Positions 51,801-63,474 of a stretch of DNA of 64,000 bases are shown in pieces. The stretch is taken from positions 3,189,557 to 3,253,556 of the forward strand of contig NW_017803909.1 of the NCBI RefSeq assembly GCF_001625305.1, written 5' to 3'. Within the stretch, counting starts at the first letter, position 1; the number at the start of each line of letters is the position of its first letter. Source of the stretch: Branchiostoma belcheri. Taxonomy: Eukaryota; Chordata; Leptocardii; Amphioxiformes; Branchiostomatidae. The notes under the pieces were generated by a model. That model had not been told where the DNA came from and ran no database searches. It saw only the letters and a list, made by a program, of their open reading frames with translations. Position numbers and translations under genes: made by a program.

Positions 51801-54800
51801 AGACACCTACGTGTTTGAATACCCAAATTATTGGGACAGAGACGTGCACATGCATGCCCCACAGCTGTCATCATGAAAATTGATTTCTGTGTTCGTGTAA
51901 GAAGCACGCCGATACTTCTGCCAGCACGTTAATCAGATCCGTCATGTATGGTTGAGATGAAGACTCCTGAGGGCTTTTAACAGCTTGTCAGCGCCTACTT
52001 ATGCCGTACGAGAAACCGGCCTGGAATACTAATGAAGCCTATTTGCTACTTGCGATCAGGATTTCGTGTCATTTTATGTATCATTTATAAAAACGCCTCA
52101 AATGTTTAAACATATATGATAACTAGAAAGGTAACATTTGCAAAGCAAATGCATAATGTTAACCTTAGCATATGGTCTCCTCTGATAATTCTTACTCAAA
52201 ACACATTCATATATATATGGTGACAGGAGTCTAAATCCTTCCTGCTATAAAATTGCAACATGATGTAACCCAACACCAGTTACCATGGTGACAGACGACG
52301 TCTGGTTCTGGTCATTGGCCTTATTTGTTTGGAGAAGAAGAAGATGAGGAGGAAACAGAGCAAAACCATATGTTTTCTTTCAGTAAACTTAAAAACACGA
52401 TAATCAGAGTTCCCCCGCCTTTATTGTGAAAAGTGAATCCCTGTGTATAGCTTGTATTTCTGCCAAAGATGTGTATCTAGACTAATAGGTCTTAAAACCC
52501 GATATATCTCGAGTCGAATCACCCTCCCGTGTCTTGTTGGCAGGGCAATTACTGTCTTGTGACACCTGCAATATTCTCATGTCTTGCCCTTTAGACTGAT
52601 TCCCAGATAGCGATCGTAGCTTGGCGTCTTGCCGATGAGAGGTTATATATAACGTTATACATATATAGTAGAAAAAACTTCCTAATGCAACTAGACAAAC
52701 CTTCCATCGAAAAAAATATGTTCTTTTATCTCTGATATAACTGAAAATCAGAGGTTGAACCTACCAAATGATGGTTAAATTTTGTATCTGCTCATCATAT
52801 TTGTGACCTGTAGCTCAGTATTGCACAATAAAGGACGTCATTCATTATCATGTACCTAAACGGCTCGTGCGAATTATCCCAACCCTAACACTTAACGATA
52901 AAGACAGCAGATATGTTGAACGTAGATTGTTTTACTCCGTTACTGTGTTGAACACGTGAAATGTGCCAAGGCGGAATGTTTCTGTATCCTTGAGTGAAGA
53001 ATGTCTGCCGTCCTTCACTCTCACTGCGTGTTGTGTCGACCATGTCTGCAAGTCGTCTGTCAGCAGTCAGGTCTTTCCTGTCTCCAAGCAGACGTGTTGT
53101 GGTGGCGTATCATTGTGAGAACTTCAGCTATGTCACCACTGACACTTCGAGCACAAAGAAACTGATGTGTCCCACTTGAGTCAACTCCATTTCTACACGC
53201 ATTATGAATCTGTACACAGCAGAACGTATGCCCGGGGCCATATGCATGTCCTGGACAGGAACTTTCATTTCACGGTGTTTCACACTACAGTTTACGATGG
53301 TCAGATTGACGTCAGCAATGTTGTTATGCAGTCATGCGGGTTTCCGTAGTAAGTCCCATGTATCCATCAATATTCACTTGCAATGTTGCGACAAGTTCCA
53401 TGCTGTGTGGGGTAACCATAGTTTTAAGTGCCTTTGGGCTTATACTGGTACCTGTTCTGTGTGTGCGGAATGAAGATTAAAATTCTCTCTCTCAGACTGC
53501 TCGTCATTTCTTTTCCCTTCAAGAAGGAAGGGAACCTTGACAATTACGCGGTTTTATTACTTTATTACCATTGTGATCTTGATTGATCTAAAATGGCTGT
53601 TTTCCAGTTTTATACGGTGAGACGGCTTATGTCCTAGGACTAACAGTAGTGAGCTTAAGCGGGATTGTGACATATGAACTTATGTGTGGTCCATTATGAT
53701 AGCATCCTTGTCATTCCACTCAAAGAATACCAAGTTTCCCCCGAGCAAGACACACTTTCTATCTACTGCCTGTAACACCAAGTTCAATGTCTCTAACATG
53801 ATGTCTAAGGGGACCCAGTGTGCAGTTTATCTTCAGTAGATAGCGCCCATGCCCTGGAGCATGGCATCTCCCCCGTCCCCCCGAGCAAGACACACTTTCC
53901 ATCTAACGCCTGTAAACACCAAGTTCACTGGCTCTAACATGTTGTCTAAGGGGACCCAGTGTGCAGTTTATCTTCAGTAGATAGCGCCAATGCCTTGGAG
54001 CGTGGCACGCGACCTAAGCGTGAAGAACCGAGCCAATCCTGCCCATCTGTGGGGTTTATGGTTTATACACAGAGAGGATGAAGGTGCACATATATATACA
54101 TCCGTCTTAAGTGCGTAAGCCGAGACTAAACCGTGCCTATCCTTGAGCCAAGGTTGAGACGTCTTGGAAAGTAGTAGAGATAATACTGCAATTCAGAACA
54201 CGCTAGCTTTAATCTATATAGGAAAATTACATATACACACGCTGTGTATATTGAACATTATCCCTGTGGGACCACTGTAGCGTACTGTAATATGTCTTGA
54301 GAAGAGATGTGATGATGGGGTCTGTAGAGTGTTAATTAGCGCTACAGGCTGCGGGTGGGCTCTACGTACAGACCCATTCTGCCAGATCGAAAATGCAGCA
54401 TAAATACTCGGTCAGCACATATTGGGGAAAATATGGGGCAACCCTAACTCACTAGCAAGGGCCCGACAATAATAAATTTTAAGGGCTGAAACGTTAACAT
54501 TGACAACTACGCGGTTTTATTACTTTATTACCCTTGTGATCAAACCTGAGCCTGTAAAAGCAAACATCGATGCAGTTACATGTATATTAGAGCGAGACGG
54601 TTTAACCTCATTCATCAGAGGTCTACTTGAAAAGAATTATTCCTGTCAACAAATCAAGCGGCCCATTTGATATCTTCAAAAACGAGAGGAATCTTGATTA
54701 AAAACCTGTTTCAATCCCGGTGATACGGGCTGCCGCAGCGAAGCTCACCGTGCGTGATTTGATATGATCTAATAATATTCGCAGACGCAATTATGAACAA

Positions 54801-57800
54801 GTGAGGGGTAATGTTTAACATTTTTCTATATTAAGGTGTAGTGGCCCTAGCTGCTACACGACTGTAAACCTATAACTGTCCCTGCCCGTGTCGTACTTAC
54901 TGGATCCTGTGTAGCCCCAGTCCTCGCTGGCCGCCTGTTTGTCCTGTGGGCTGGCGGTGGCCATCTTCGTGAGAGACCGGCCTGTCCCGCTGTCCTTGCC
55001 GTGTAATTCTGTTTTGACAGCTTCCGAAGACGACAGCTCCTTGCCTAACAAGGTTACTGTGTGAAAAGGCAGCTGAACCTTCCGCGTGCGTTTTACAGTG
55101 GGGGGCTATAGAAACGACTGCAGCGCGGACCATGCGCAGGACTGGCGAAACGTCTCACCGCCTGTGTGATTATAATTACCGTGATAGACTATTATATACC
55201 TTACCACTACCGCCCTCCAGTCACAAGAGCGTTAACACAATGTGCCTCACGGGTCCATATTCATGGATCGGCGGATTAAAAGGAAAACCTTCATGCCGGA
55301 AACTTGTTCAGACCTTAGCTGAACACGGAAAGCTGCGAGTGGGGGTGATTTCTGACAGGAATGATACGAACTGGCGTATAAATTTTCTTCTCACGCAATC
55401 GCCCACGGACAAGTAAGACGACCCAAGTAAGGTGGTGCCGCTGATAATGAGATCTAGAGATGTTAACATGTTATTGATATTTATCAGGTAAAGAAAATAC
55501 GGTTTGCATTCAACCTCGACCTTTTGGTTGGGTTATTTATCCTCCATGCACTTGACTTCTTGTTCTAGATCAAATAAACTACATAACGATGCATATGGGT
55601 TCATATATTATGTATCAGTTGACTTGTTTTGAGTTGACCTGTCTTTTTTTATAGATCTTGGGCTTTTCAACACTTGGGTCACAGCATCAATGGTTTCATT
55701 CTGGCAATTAGCCACCAGCGGTCTTTCTTCAAAGGGCGACTTTGAAACTTGTGACAGTTCCACAGCGCTGTACAAGACCTTCAGTGGAAGGTATGAAAGA
55801 GAACAGTGGCAACACGGTGTCTCTTCTGTTGTCTTGAACAGTAGATCAAGGAGCTGTTGTGTACCGAAGTATGTGTCTAAGGATAAGGTTCAACAGAAGG
55901 CGTCGTCAACGGCAGATCTTTGGAACGTGACTGATGCTTATCAAAAACCAACCATACTTCCCACTTGGGACATGCAATATATTATACATTCCATACAGGC
56001 TGCCCCTAAGGCTGACTGCCAATTCTCAAGAACACGGAAGTCATTTCAATGTCATGTCCCTAACCTTACAGGATGGGTGAAATCTTTGGAATTCGATGGA
56101 AATCAATGGCATTATTGCAAAGGGTAGTCATTTTTGCGCGCGCACAATGTATTCCGTCCTCTTTGACCCCAATAAATGTGGAGGCGCAAATCCTGTCAGA
56201 AATAATAAAATTTATTGCCTCTTCGCGATGTGTGTTTGGAGAATTGCGTGGATGATGGGCCCACTTCGTGTTCCGTTTGACAAGAGGGAGGGGATCACTG
56301 GATCTGGTCGGCACTGATAAGAAAGTTATAAAACTACGTTCAGGGTAAAGGGATGGGGTTTAATTCTGGGGAAGGTATTTCACAGATTAAGACCACCTGT
56401 AGGTATGTGGAGAAGTGCTAGAACTTCCCGGTATTTCAATATGAACTGGAGTAACTCATGATAGGGTCTAGGTCTGGGTTACCCGCATTTGAAGGTCCAA
56501 GTTGCAATGTGTATAACGGTGGAACTGTCGGAGTTATTCGTAAAGCCCTGTTGCAATAATGGATTGTAGAAGTACGTAATGATATGTTGAACTTGTCACC
56601 ACTACAACTATATTACTCGCAGGTCACGACCGGCAACATTGTAAATTAATCTTTGTTTGTGCGACTGTTGTTATGAGTGATAAAAGTGCATCTTAACTTG
56701 TGGGACTTGCTATTACCTACACTTGGAATAGTTGATTGCAGAATGATATGTTGGAGGCAGTTTCATATGAGGTTATAATTATCTACCCGAAATGGACCTG
56801 ACGCTAAAACAGCTATTTTACCCCCACGTTCCCCAGAGCGCAATCATTACCATTCTCAGGCGTTACCTCCACAAATGGAACGCTGTGTCTTGGCTTCCCC
56901 CACTAATCGATCTCTATTAAGACTGGCAACACTCCTCGCCCGGGGGCAATTATTTCGGAGAAAAGGCGGAAACTGTATTGTTGGTCCCACTGCACCATTG
57001 CCCCTGAAAACCCAAACCATTTGCCATTCATTCCATTATAAATTGCATGCCATAATTGCATCAGCTAGTATGACACTAACATTATGTTCGAGTAAAATAT
57101 TTCCAAGTCAACGGCACACTGACCCAGTAATACATGAAAGAAATACTGCAGAGCACTGTATTGTGTTTTTCTTGCATGCCGACTGCATAACTTGCTTGCT
57201 GTTTCGTCACCAACAAAAGTTCAAAACGTATTGAACACAATCTAATTATTTTCTGTAACAGTTGTTCAACAATAGACTATTACCTTAGATAATTTCACTG
57301 CACTAAATTCCGCACACCGTAAGGCATGCGTAAATGTACATGTGAATGAAGAAACGCTACCTTTACGCGCAATTTAAGGGGTGCTGAAAGAATGGATTTT
57401 GTGCTGTTAGATCCCATCCAATCGTCTTAATTCCTTTCATTATACAGTTGTTTGCAGCTTTCTTTGTGAAATTGATATGTAAGTTATTTTTCTAAATATT
57501 TAGTTGTGGTCTATCGAAGACGGGAGTTTACGTATTGGCTCATACCAGACTTCTTCAGTGATACAAGCCGTTTGTATCAGACATGGGACACGGCCGTGTC
57601 ACAAATATTATGTGTGGCACGCGTTTATTGATAGTTTGATAACAAAGCCTGATCCCCTGACCGCTTCCCTCTGGGAGCTCATATCACCGTGATTCTACAG
57701 TAAACCCGTCTCATTGGCTTGGACTGCAAATATGTGAGACGTGCAGTCAGGTCGAGGACGAGCAGACAATTTGTCATCTACACATTCGATGTCTGCGTGG

Positions 57801-60800
57801 GAGAGAGGTCTCAGGGAAGGGGTGTCAGAATTAATACTGTAAAAAGCGTGAGTGATGTATGACTTACTTGGTTACTTTCTACGAATTTCTGGTCTCCAAA
57901 GAAAGAGGCAACCTCTTGGAATACTAAATGACAAACGTTCTGGTATGATGCAATTTATTATTCTTACTTTGTTCAGCGTCTTTGCCACGGTAGACGCTGT
58001 TGAATCAATACCTTGTCACGTCCTCTGGGATAAGACAAGACTTTGGGAAGTCTATGGGATCGTGTGGGCCATGTGCAATGAGCTCATGGCGGTCCATGGA
58101 AGTCTCTGATCCTGAGAAAGCCTGTACATCAACATTTAGGATGAAAGCCGCTGAATTCAAACCGTCGATATCAGCAATCTCTCAGTTGGACTTGCTCCAA
58201 AAATCGGCAGTTATCAACACAAATCCTATACATAGGCTGTGCCAAACTTTTATAACAGTCGATATAATTGTATAGAATGGTTAAGATAGGTATTAGAACT
58301 GCAATATGTTGTATAGTTTGTTCTGTAATATAAACACACCCATCATAATTGCAGTGTGTGCCATAACATTAGCTCTCCCTTTGTAGACTTTTAATCACAC
58401 ACGATGTATATCGAAGCTATTTCTGCATTTTCTATAGAATGCCAGTGTGTTCGTAAAATTTAGTCCTATTGTGTAGGCCGATCCAAACGTCGCTATTAAT
58501 AACACTTCAGACATAGTTTCAGACATCACTATAGTTTTAGACAACTACCTTTCATCATGTATATTTTAGTTATTTTATAGACTCTGTTTCCATATTCTTT
58601 TATGTTTGTAATTTGCAATTAGCCTCCGGGCATGAATTTGCAATAAACTTCTCATTATACTTTAATAACCACTGCTTGTGGACTTAAGCCCTAACTCGAG
58701 TCATAAAAATGGAGTTTCGCAAAGCCACCCCCGTGACTAGCACGGTACTGACATGCTCGACCTTTACGAGTTCTGTTAGCCATAGCAAAACAGCGCCCTG
58801 TTGGATCCCGAACCGTGTCGTTTTTTATTCCAACATTTCATGACTAGACATGGTGGCGACACACTTTTCTTTAGCTTCAACTTATTTTATGCCGCCACCA
58901 ACGCAGAGGACAAAAAGCAAGACAGGACAATACTCATTTGCACTAGCTTGAGCTAAGTGAGGAAAGTCGTGTTAAGTGCCTTTCCTAAGGACACAAGATC
59001 GGTGGCATGTCCTGGCACCTCTTGGTTCCGGGTCGAGCACGATCTGCCGTTATGCCACACGACCCCACAACCGTTCTGTATTTAGATTAGTAGTAAGTCA
59101 TGCAAAGGGATCATCAGGAATTATTTTCACAACTTACCAGCACCATTAGAAAGAATATCTTGCTACTGTGGCACCATACATTATTCTGTGAGGTTGTAAA
59201 AAGTAAACTTCCTTCTGATTTCAGAACGGTTCCTACACGATAAACGTCAATAACTGGGAAAATTCGTAAAAACGGGACAAGTCCACCATTCTTTACGATT
59301 AAGACACGAAAACAAATTAAATAGTGGCATTCAGATGACGTAGAGAGCAACAGAAGCGAACCTCTTCACTCCCAGGCTAAGCCATTGAGCGGTACCGTGA
59401 AGAACCGGCATCTCTCCTTGGTGCTGAATAGGTTATTTATAGGTACCATTTAGCACACTGTTAATCAGCTCTCCACGTACGTCACAACATATCCATTAGC
59501 AGAGGATACAGGGTTGCAAGCACCACTCACTAAGCACACTCTTGGTTACATCAGTGATTTTCTTTTTACTTTGACTTTTTTTAGCTCACAAATTCCTTAA
59601 GTTGCAGCCTCTATCTTTGGTCCCTGCTGTTCTGTAGATACTAAACAACCACAATTCAGCGTACTAAACGAGGGATCGATATGGAATACTAATGGCTAAA
59701 CGTCTTCCCTCCATCTTTTCGCTATCCAATCACCATAAAGTACAAGAAGTCTATTAGCTCTAATGGCGTACGGCTTCTTGACTACAGATTACTGTGAAAG
59801 AGAACGCTGGATGCTTTGTAGTCTTCGTGTATGTACACATAAACCCATGAACAGACCCACTAAAAAATAAAGGTCACGATATGTATCAGTTCAGAACGTA
59901 TCGCTTCTCCGCACATTTTCAACCTTACTATACCCAGGGCTGCTTTTTGGCATCTCATGTTTACAGACCTATACATCACACTAGGGTAGTATTTTTCAGA
60001 CTAACTGGCGCACAGACGTTCCCAGATGTTTTGCAGAGCTCAATAGTCCGTTACATGAATGGATGTAAAATAAACGCTGTGCGTGGTCTGTGATATGGCA
60101 CACATACGTATCGCTTCTTCGCACATTTTCAGGTTTACTATGCCCAGGGCTTGTTTTGCATTTCATGCTTACAGATTTATACATCACACATGGGCACCGT
60201 TTGTCCAGATTAAGTGGCGCACAGACGTCCCCAAATGTCTATAGGTATCTCATTATTAACTCAAGGGCCCGTTGCATGAATGGATGCAAAATAACCGCTA
60301 GTTTGTGATATGGCACATTGGTCGACCTTTGCATGGCTACAAACGTACATCCTGACTCCTGACAGAGGCTCTGACGTCATGACAAGAATTGATAGACGGT
60401 GTGCGTTTGCACTCCATGTCCAAACAAGTTTGTTTTTAAAATAGTACAGTGTCATGTGGGCTTTCCTACTTGCTTTTTGTGATAGCTTGCTTGACGAAAC
60501 ATTATTAACCGTCGTATCATAGCCGGTTTGTACAACTACACTACAATTGTGGAGCTATGATACAGAATTAAAACAGTCTTTGCATTGAGAGTTTAAAATC
60601 ATTCCATGAAACGTTTAATATAGCCCTGGTGTTACTATCGAGACCGGGTCTAGTTGTGTTTAACATTACTTCGCCGCCCTTTGCCAACTAGTTCGCTGCT
60701 CTTAATTTTGAAGATATGCGGTAGCTGAAGTACAAATTTGTCCCTCTTGCGGTTGGAAGCACATTGATGTTTGTACAGAGCTTTAACGTACAGGATTACG

Positions 60801-61259
60801 GGATCACAGTGTTGTTGGTTGTAAGACGATCAAAGCGTAGTCCTGCTTACCAAACAAGGCAGATGCGGACGTCTAAATCGTTCCCCGGGGCAAAATTTGC
60901 ACTTTGTATCATTCTTTCGATTTCCGCAACACGTGAATGCCTCTAACAGATAAATTATGCACCGCTTTCTTTACTAGTGTATGGACATACCGAAGTCTAG
61001 ACATATCGACCACAGCACGGATGTATATCACCGATAAAACTGCAATACGATTATAGCGTTACAACCCACGGCAAACTATATACACTATCAATCATCCACA
61101 TCCATGTTGGTTGTTGACATGATCTTAGCACTGTTCAAAATGCGTGGTACATGGTACAAACAGTGTTCTCTAGATAATCGTTAACAGTGGGTTACCTTCA
61201 CCGTAGTAGCACCAGTCTTCCTCCCGCGGAGCCTCGCCAGCCTCTGCCGCCCCGGACAT
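48759..61259 (-). CDS. CA8: Carbonic anhydrase-related protein VIII (acatalytic)
   Basis: Coding exons in transcript order: first exon 61259-61196 or 54964-54901, then 51636-51442, optional 51233-51174, 51043-50928, 50536-50441, 50187-50125, 49879-49828, 49410-49298, 48893-48759. All phases agree. The total is 894 nt (297 residues) with the optional exon or 834 nt (277 residues) without it; human CA8 is 290. Hallmarks are [58 protein letters not shown] and DNFRPTQP. In RFHWG, arginine replaces the first of the three zinc-binding histidines while the other two remain. This is the CA8 signature, so CO2 hydration is not expected. Vertebrate CA8 is a cytosolic protein reported to bind the IP3 receptor; that is family knowledge. 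The fold is intact with no frameshift. Confidence 0.95.
49298..49410 (-). CDS. CA8: CA8 coding exon 7
   Basis: 113 nt, acceptor TTCAG, donor GTGAAC, phase 1 in and 0 out. It encodes [18 protein letters not shown] and then [11 protein letters not shown], the conserved strand around the carbonic anhydrase active-site threonine. Confidence 0.93.
49828..49879 (-). CDS. CA8: CA8 coding exon 6
   Basis: 52 nt, acceptor CACAG, donor GTAAGA, phase 0 in and 1 out. It encodes [17 protein letters not shown]; the GKSKTI start is identical to vertebrate CA8. Confidence 0.9.
50125..50187 (-). CDS. CA8: CA8 coding exon 5
   Basis: 63 nt, 21 codons, phase 0 at both ends, acceptor ATATAG, donor GTAATG. It encodes [11 protein letters not shown] through LEDIQYK, matching IGKEHVGLKAV through LQDIQYK of vertebrate CA8. 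Confidence 0.92.
50441..50536 (-). CDS. CA8: CA8 coding exon 4
   Basis: 96 nt, 32 codons, phase 0 at both ends, acceptor CTCAG, donor GTACTA. It encodes [11 protein letters not shown] through IVIMSVIVQ. The first histidine matches the third zinc ligand of active carbonic anhydrases. Confidence 0.92.
50615..50840. repeat. CA8 intronic duplicated element, copy 1
   Basis: Lies in the intron between coding exons 3 and 4. It matches 52120-52385 from TAACTAGAAAGGTAACA through ATATATGGTGACAGGAGTC, the ACATGATGTAACCCAACAC block and a GGAGAAGAAGAA stretch. It contains an X-box-like GTTACCATGGTGAC at 50747-50760. Confidence 0.6.
50928..51043 (-). CDS. CA8: CA8 coding exon 3 (zinc-site strand)
   Basis: 116 nt, acceptor CTCAG, donor GTAATA, phase 1 in and 0 out. 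It encodes [19 protein letters not shown] and [15 protein letters not shown]. The arginine in LRFHW sits where catalytic enzymes have the first zinc histidine. The second histidine is kept. Confidence 0.93.
51174..51233 (-). CDS. CA8: CA8 60-nt symmetric exon, possibly cassette
   Basis: 60 nt after a T-rich TTTTTTTAG acceptor, donor GTACGT, phase 1 at both ends and fully open. It adds 20 residues, including [12 protein letters not shown] just before GGGPLP. This resembles the DSQDKAVLKGGPL region of catalytic carbonic anhydrases. Exon 2 also joins exon 3 in phase without it, so inclusion may be optional. Confidence 0.65.
51442..51636 (-). CDS. CA8: CA8 coding exon 2
   Basis: 195 nt, acceptor CACAG, donor GTATAA, phase 1 at both ends. 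It encodes [18 protein letters not shown], then NINSR and the NDGHAVQV strand. These align directly with the amino-terminal half of the carbonic anhydrase fold. Confidence 0.93.
52120..52385. repeat. CA8 intronic duplicated element, copy 2
   Basis: Second copy, in the intron upstream of exon 2, same orientation as 50615-50840 with small indels. The X-box-like GTTACCATGGTGAC is kept at 52279-52292. Either an old local duplication or two insertions of one element. Confidence 0.6.
53736..54008. repeat. 140-bp tandem duplication
   Basis: Two copies, marked by CCGAGCAAGACACACTTTC at 53741 and 53881, and each ending in TAGATAGCGCC...GCATGGCA-type sequence. It lies inside the first intron of the long CA8 transcript. 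Confidence 0.85.
54901..54964 (-). CDS. CA8: CA8 proximal alternative first exon
   Basis: The ATG at 54962-54964 in a good context (AAGATGG) opens 21 codons, MATASPQDK to SEDWGYTGS, plus one base, then GTAAGT. Length and phase equal those of the distal first exon, and both end in EDW.Y.G. The frame is open upstream to about 55,051, but I see no earlier ATG there. Confidence 0.8.
58690..59070. repeat. Possible dispersed repeat remnant
   Basis: The segment GTGCCTTTCCTAAGGACACA and the following CACCTCTTGGTTCCGGGTCGAG look like the tail of a tRNA-derived dispersed repeat common in marine animals. That family link is from memory and tentative. It lies in the long CA8 intron. Confidence 0.3.
59890..60317. 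repeat. 210-bp tandem duplication
   Basis: Two diverged copies, marked by CGTATCGCTTCT.CGCACATTTT at 59897 and 60107. Each ends in TGTGATATGGCACA. It lies within the intron between the two CA8 first exons. Confidence 0.8.
61196..61259 (-). CDS. CA8: CA8 distal alternative first exon
   Basis: The ATG at 61257-61259 (A at -3) opens 21 codons starting MSGAAEAGE and ending EDWCYYGE, plus one base, then GTAACC. It joins exon 2 in phase 1 to give [13 protein letters not shown]. The EDW.Y.G pattern matches the WGYEEG start of the CA8 domain. Confidence 0.8.
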
Positions 61260-62008
61260 ATTTTCCTCGGTCACAGCTCTTTTTCTTCAACACGTTTTAC
61301 GTAAACCACCACGGACGCAACAGGTTGACTTTCTTCGAAACGTCGCGACAGACTGTGATATGATTTCGCCCTACGCAGTAGAAAATTGGTATACCGTCTG
61401 GTCGCGTCTGTGGTTGTCTGTCCCTGCGAAGCTCTATAGGTTGGATCCGGAGCAGTTTTGTGAATTAAAATTCACAGGTTGCTCGGTAAGCCCCAGTTTT
61501 ATGATCTCACGAAATGAGACATGGTAGGATTGAACGCAATTTGTCATAAAGTCTATGGTCGCTATTCCTCACGCTAATGGTGACCCAGTTCGTGGTTGTT
61601 GTAGCAAAATAACACCCCAAAAACTTGTTGTGCATCAAATATAGAACACACCCTCCGGGTCACGAGAGCAGAAACGGTTTGAAACTATCAAAAATCCGGG
61701 ATAGCGGGACAAGGTTGTCACCCCTGCTACAGGGCAGATCGATCAAAGATCGTGAGATCGCATGTTTTAAAGACCCTTAAGTTTTAGGGTAACGTATTGG
61801 CAATCTGTCGCGCGGTTATCCAAGTGATTGACCGTCAGGTAATAATTTACCCCACTGACGTTCATTCTGGAGAGCTCTACAAACTCAAACGGGTGCACTA
61901 GTAACGGGCAGAGCGAAGTCGTAATTGGATATTCATAAAAAGGTAATAAACACGTATGCACTCAAATACCTTATGTTATATGTGCAGGTGACGTCTTTGT
62001 GCTTCATT
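61260..62008. promoter_or_regulatory. CA8 distal promoter region (positional)
   Basis: Upstream of the distal CA8 first exon on the minus strand. No TATA box or other core element could be assigned with confidence. Confidence 0.35.
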
Positions 62009-62868
62009 ACCTTCGCCAAGAAGGTTATGTTTTCAGGGGCGTTCGTGTGTGTGTCTGTCTGTAAACACGATAACTTGAGTAGGTCTTGATGGATTGTCTT
62101 GATATTTGGTAGGTGGGTAGGTCTTGATGAGACCTCAAAATGATTAGATTTTGGGCCACCTGGCGGCTTGTCATGGTACTGCAGCAGAACTTCCGGTTTT
62201 GATATCTCATGATCCAGACATGCTAGGGTGACGAAATTTGGATGGTAGATAGCTCTTGTGCTGGGGATGAAGTGACATAAGTTTGAGCCCCCTAGTTGCT
62301 TGCTCTAGAACTGCAGGGGGGTTTAATGGACAAATGTTTAAAGGGGGATAACTCAAGAACCGATTGATGGATCATCGTGATTTTTGGTATGTAGGTAGCT
62401 TGAGTGATGCTTGACATAATGATATTACAATTATGGAAATATGGATGTAATTTGCATAATTAATGAGGAAATTCTATTTATCAGCTGCATTCCATACTAG
62501 GAAGTTCAAGCTTGTGACATATGTTATTAAGAATGAGAGAAACACAGGCAGATATCAATTATGCAAATGAAGACTTAATTTGCATAATTAATGAGAAAAT
62601 ATTATAATTGCATAGTGGTAACTGCCTGGAATTTTATACTTGGGGTGTTTGAAAGTTAAGTTAAGGTGAACATAATTAAACATAACTTATTCAAATAAGG
62701 ACCTCATTTGCATAATTTATCATGGCATTCTTTGTTAAGATAAGACTGTCTTTTGGTGGAGAAAAGATCAACAGATATAATTCATGCAATTGAGGATCCT
62801 ATTTGCATAATTAGGGGGATTAGTATATAATTTCTTAATCATAAAAGCTAACATCATTTGGCGAAGGT
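62009..62868. mobile_element. Non-autonomous DNA transposon-like element rich in ATTTGCAT
   Basis: Ends are inverted: TACCTTCGCCAA on the left and TTTGGCGAAGGTA on the right, with possible TA target duplications. Inside, ATTTGCATAATTAATGAG-type units recur near 62,450, 62,578, 62,707 and 62,799. No transposase frame is visible. Confidence 0.65.
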
Positions 62869-63474
62869 ATGAGATCGTGGAACTCTAGTTACATATAGAG
62901 TGACATACTAAATAAGAAATATACTGCCAGTTTTGTATGGTTCAAACGACCCGCGTAGAGTACTAGTAGTATCCATTAGTTGTGAATACTAATACCTGGC
63001 TGTCCGTGATATCATAATTATGACATATATAATAAATCTAGTTAGACAAAAGATCACAATGAATACTCATAAGTCAAAAGTCAGAATCAACTGCTTTCAC
63101 AGGTATGAATTAAATCTCTCCAATTTAAAGTACAAAACATTACCTTATAGCATCTTTGTTATTTCATTAAATGAAATTCTGTACCATTACTCAGTCTAGT
63201 GCTTGTGTATCAGCTTCCATGCAGAATGGCTGATTTATGGCCCATGGCTACATTGTTCAGGCATGATAGAGCGCTGTTAGATGTACTGTTTGTCAGATGT
63301 GTTTTATCATTCTTCCAACACTCCACTAACATATTGACTTTGCATTATGGACCTTTTAGGCGTGTAAATATGTTTTCCTGTTCAGACCAGGTCCCGAAAT
63401 GTTCTCTAGCATGGGTGCTTAGTAACGTTGTAAGAGCTGTAATGCATCAAATTGTTTCGTTTCCAACAATCTAA

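Larger units (their letters stand above)
54965..61195. other. CA8 intron between the two first exons
   Basis: About 6.2 kb with no other coding exon recognised. The part just above 54,964 should hold the promoter of the proximal first exon; it includes a GCGCATG NRF1-like half site near 55,133 on the minus strand. The frame at 55690-56127 (145 codons) matches nothing I know. Confidence 0.45.
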
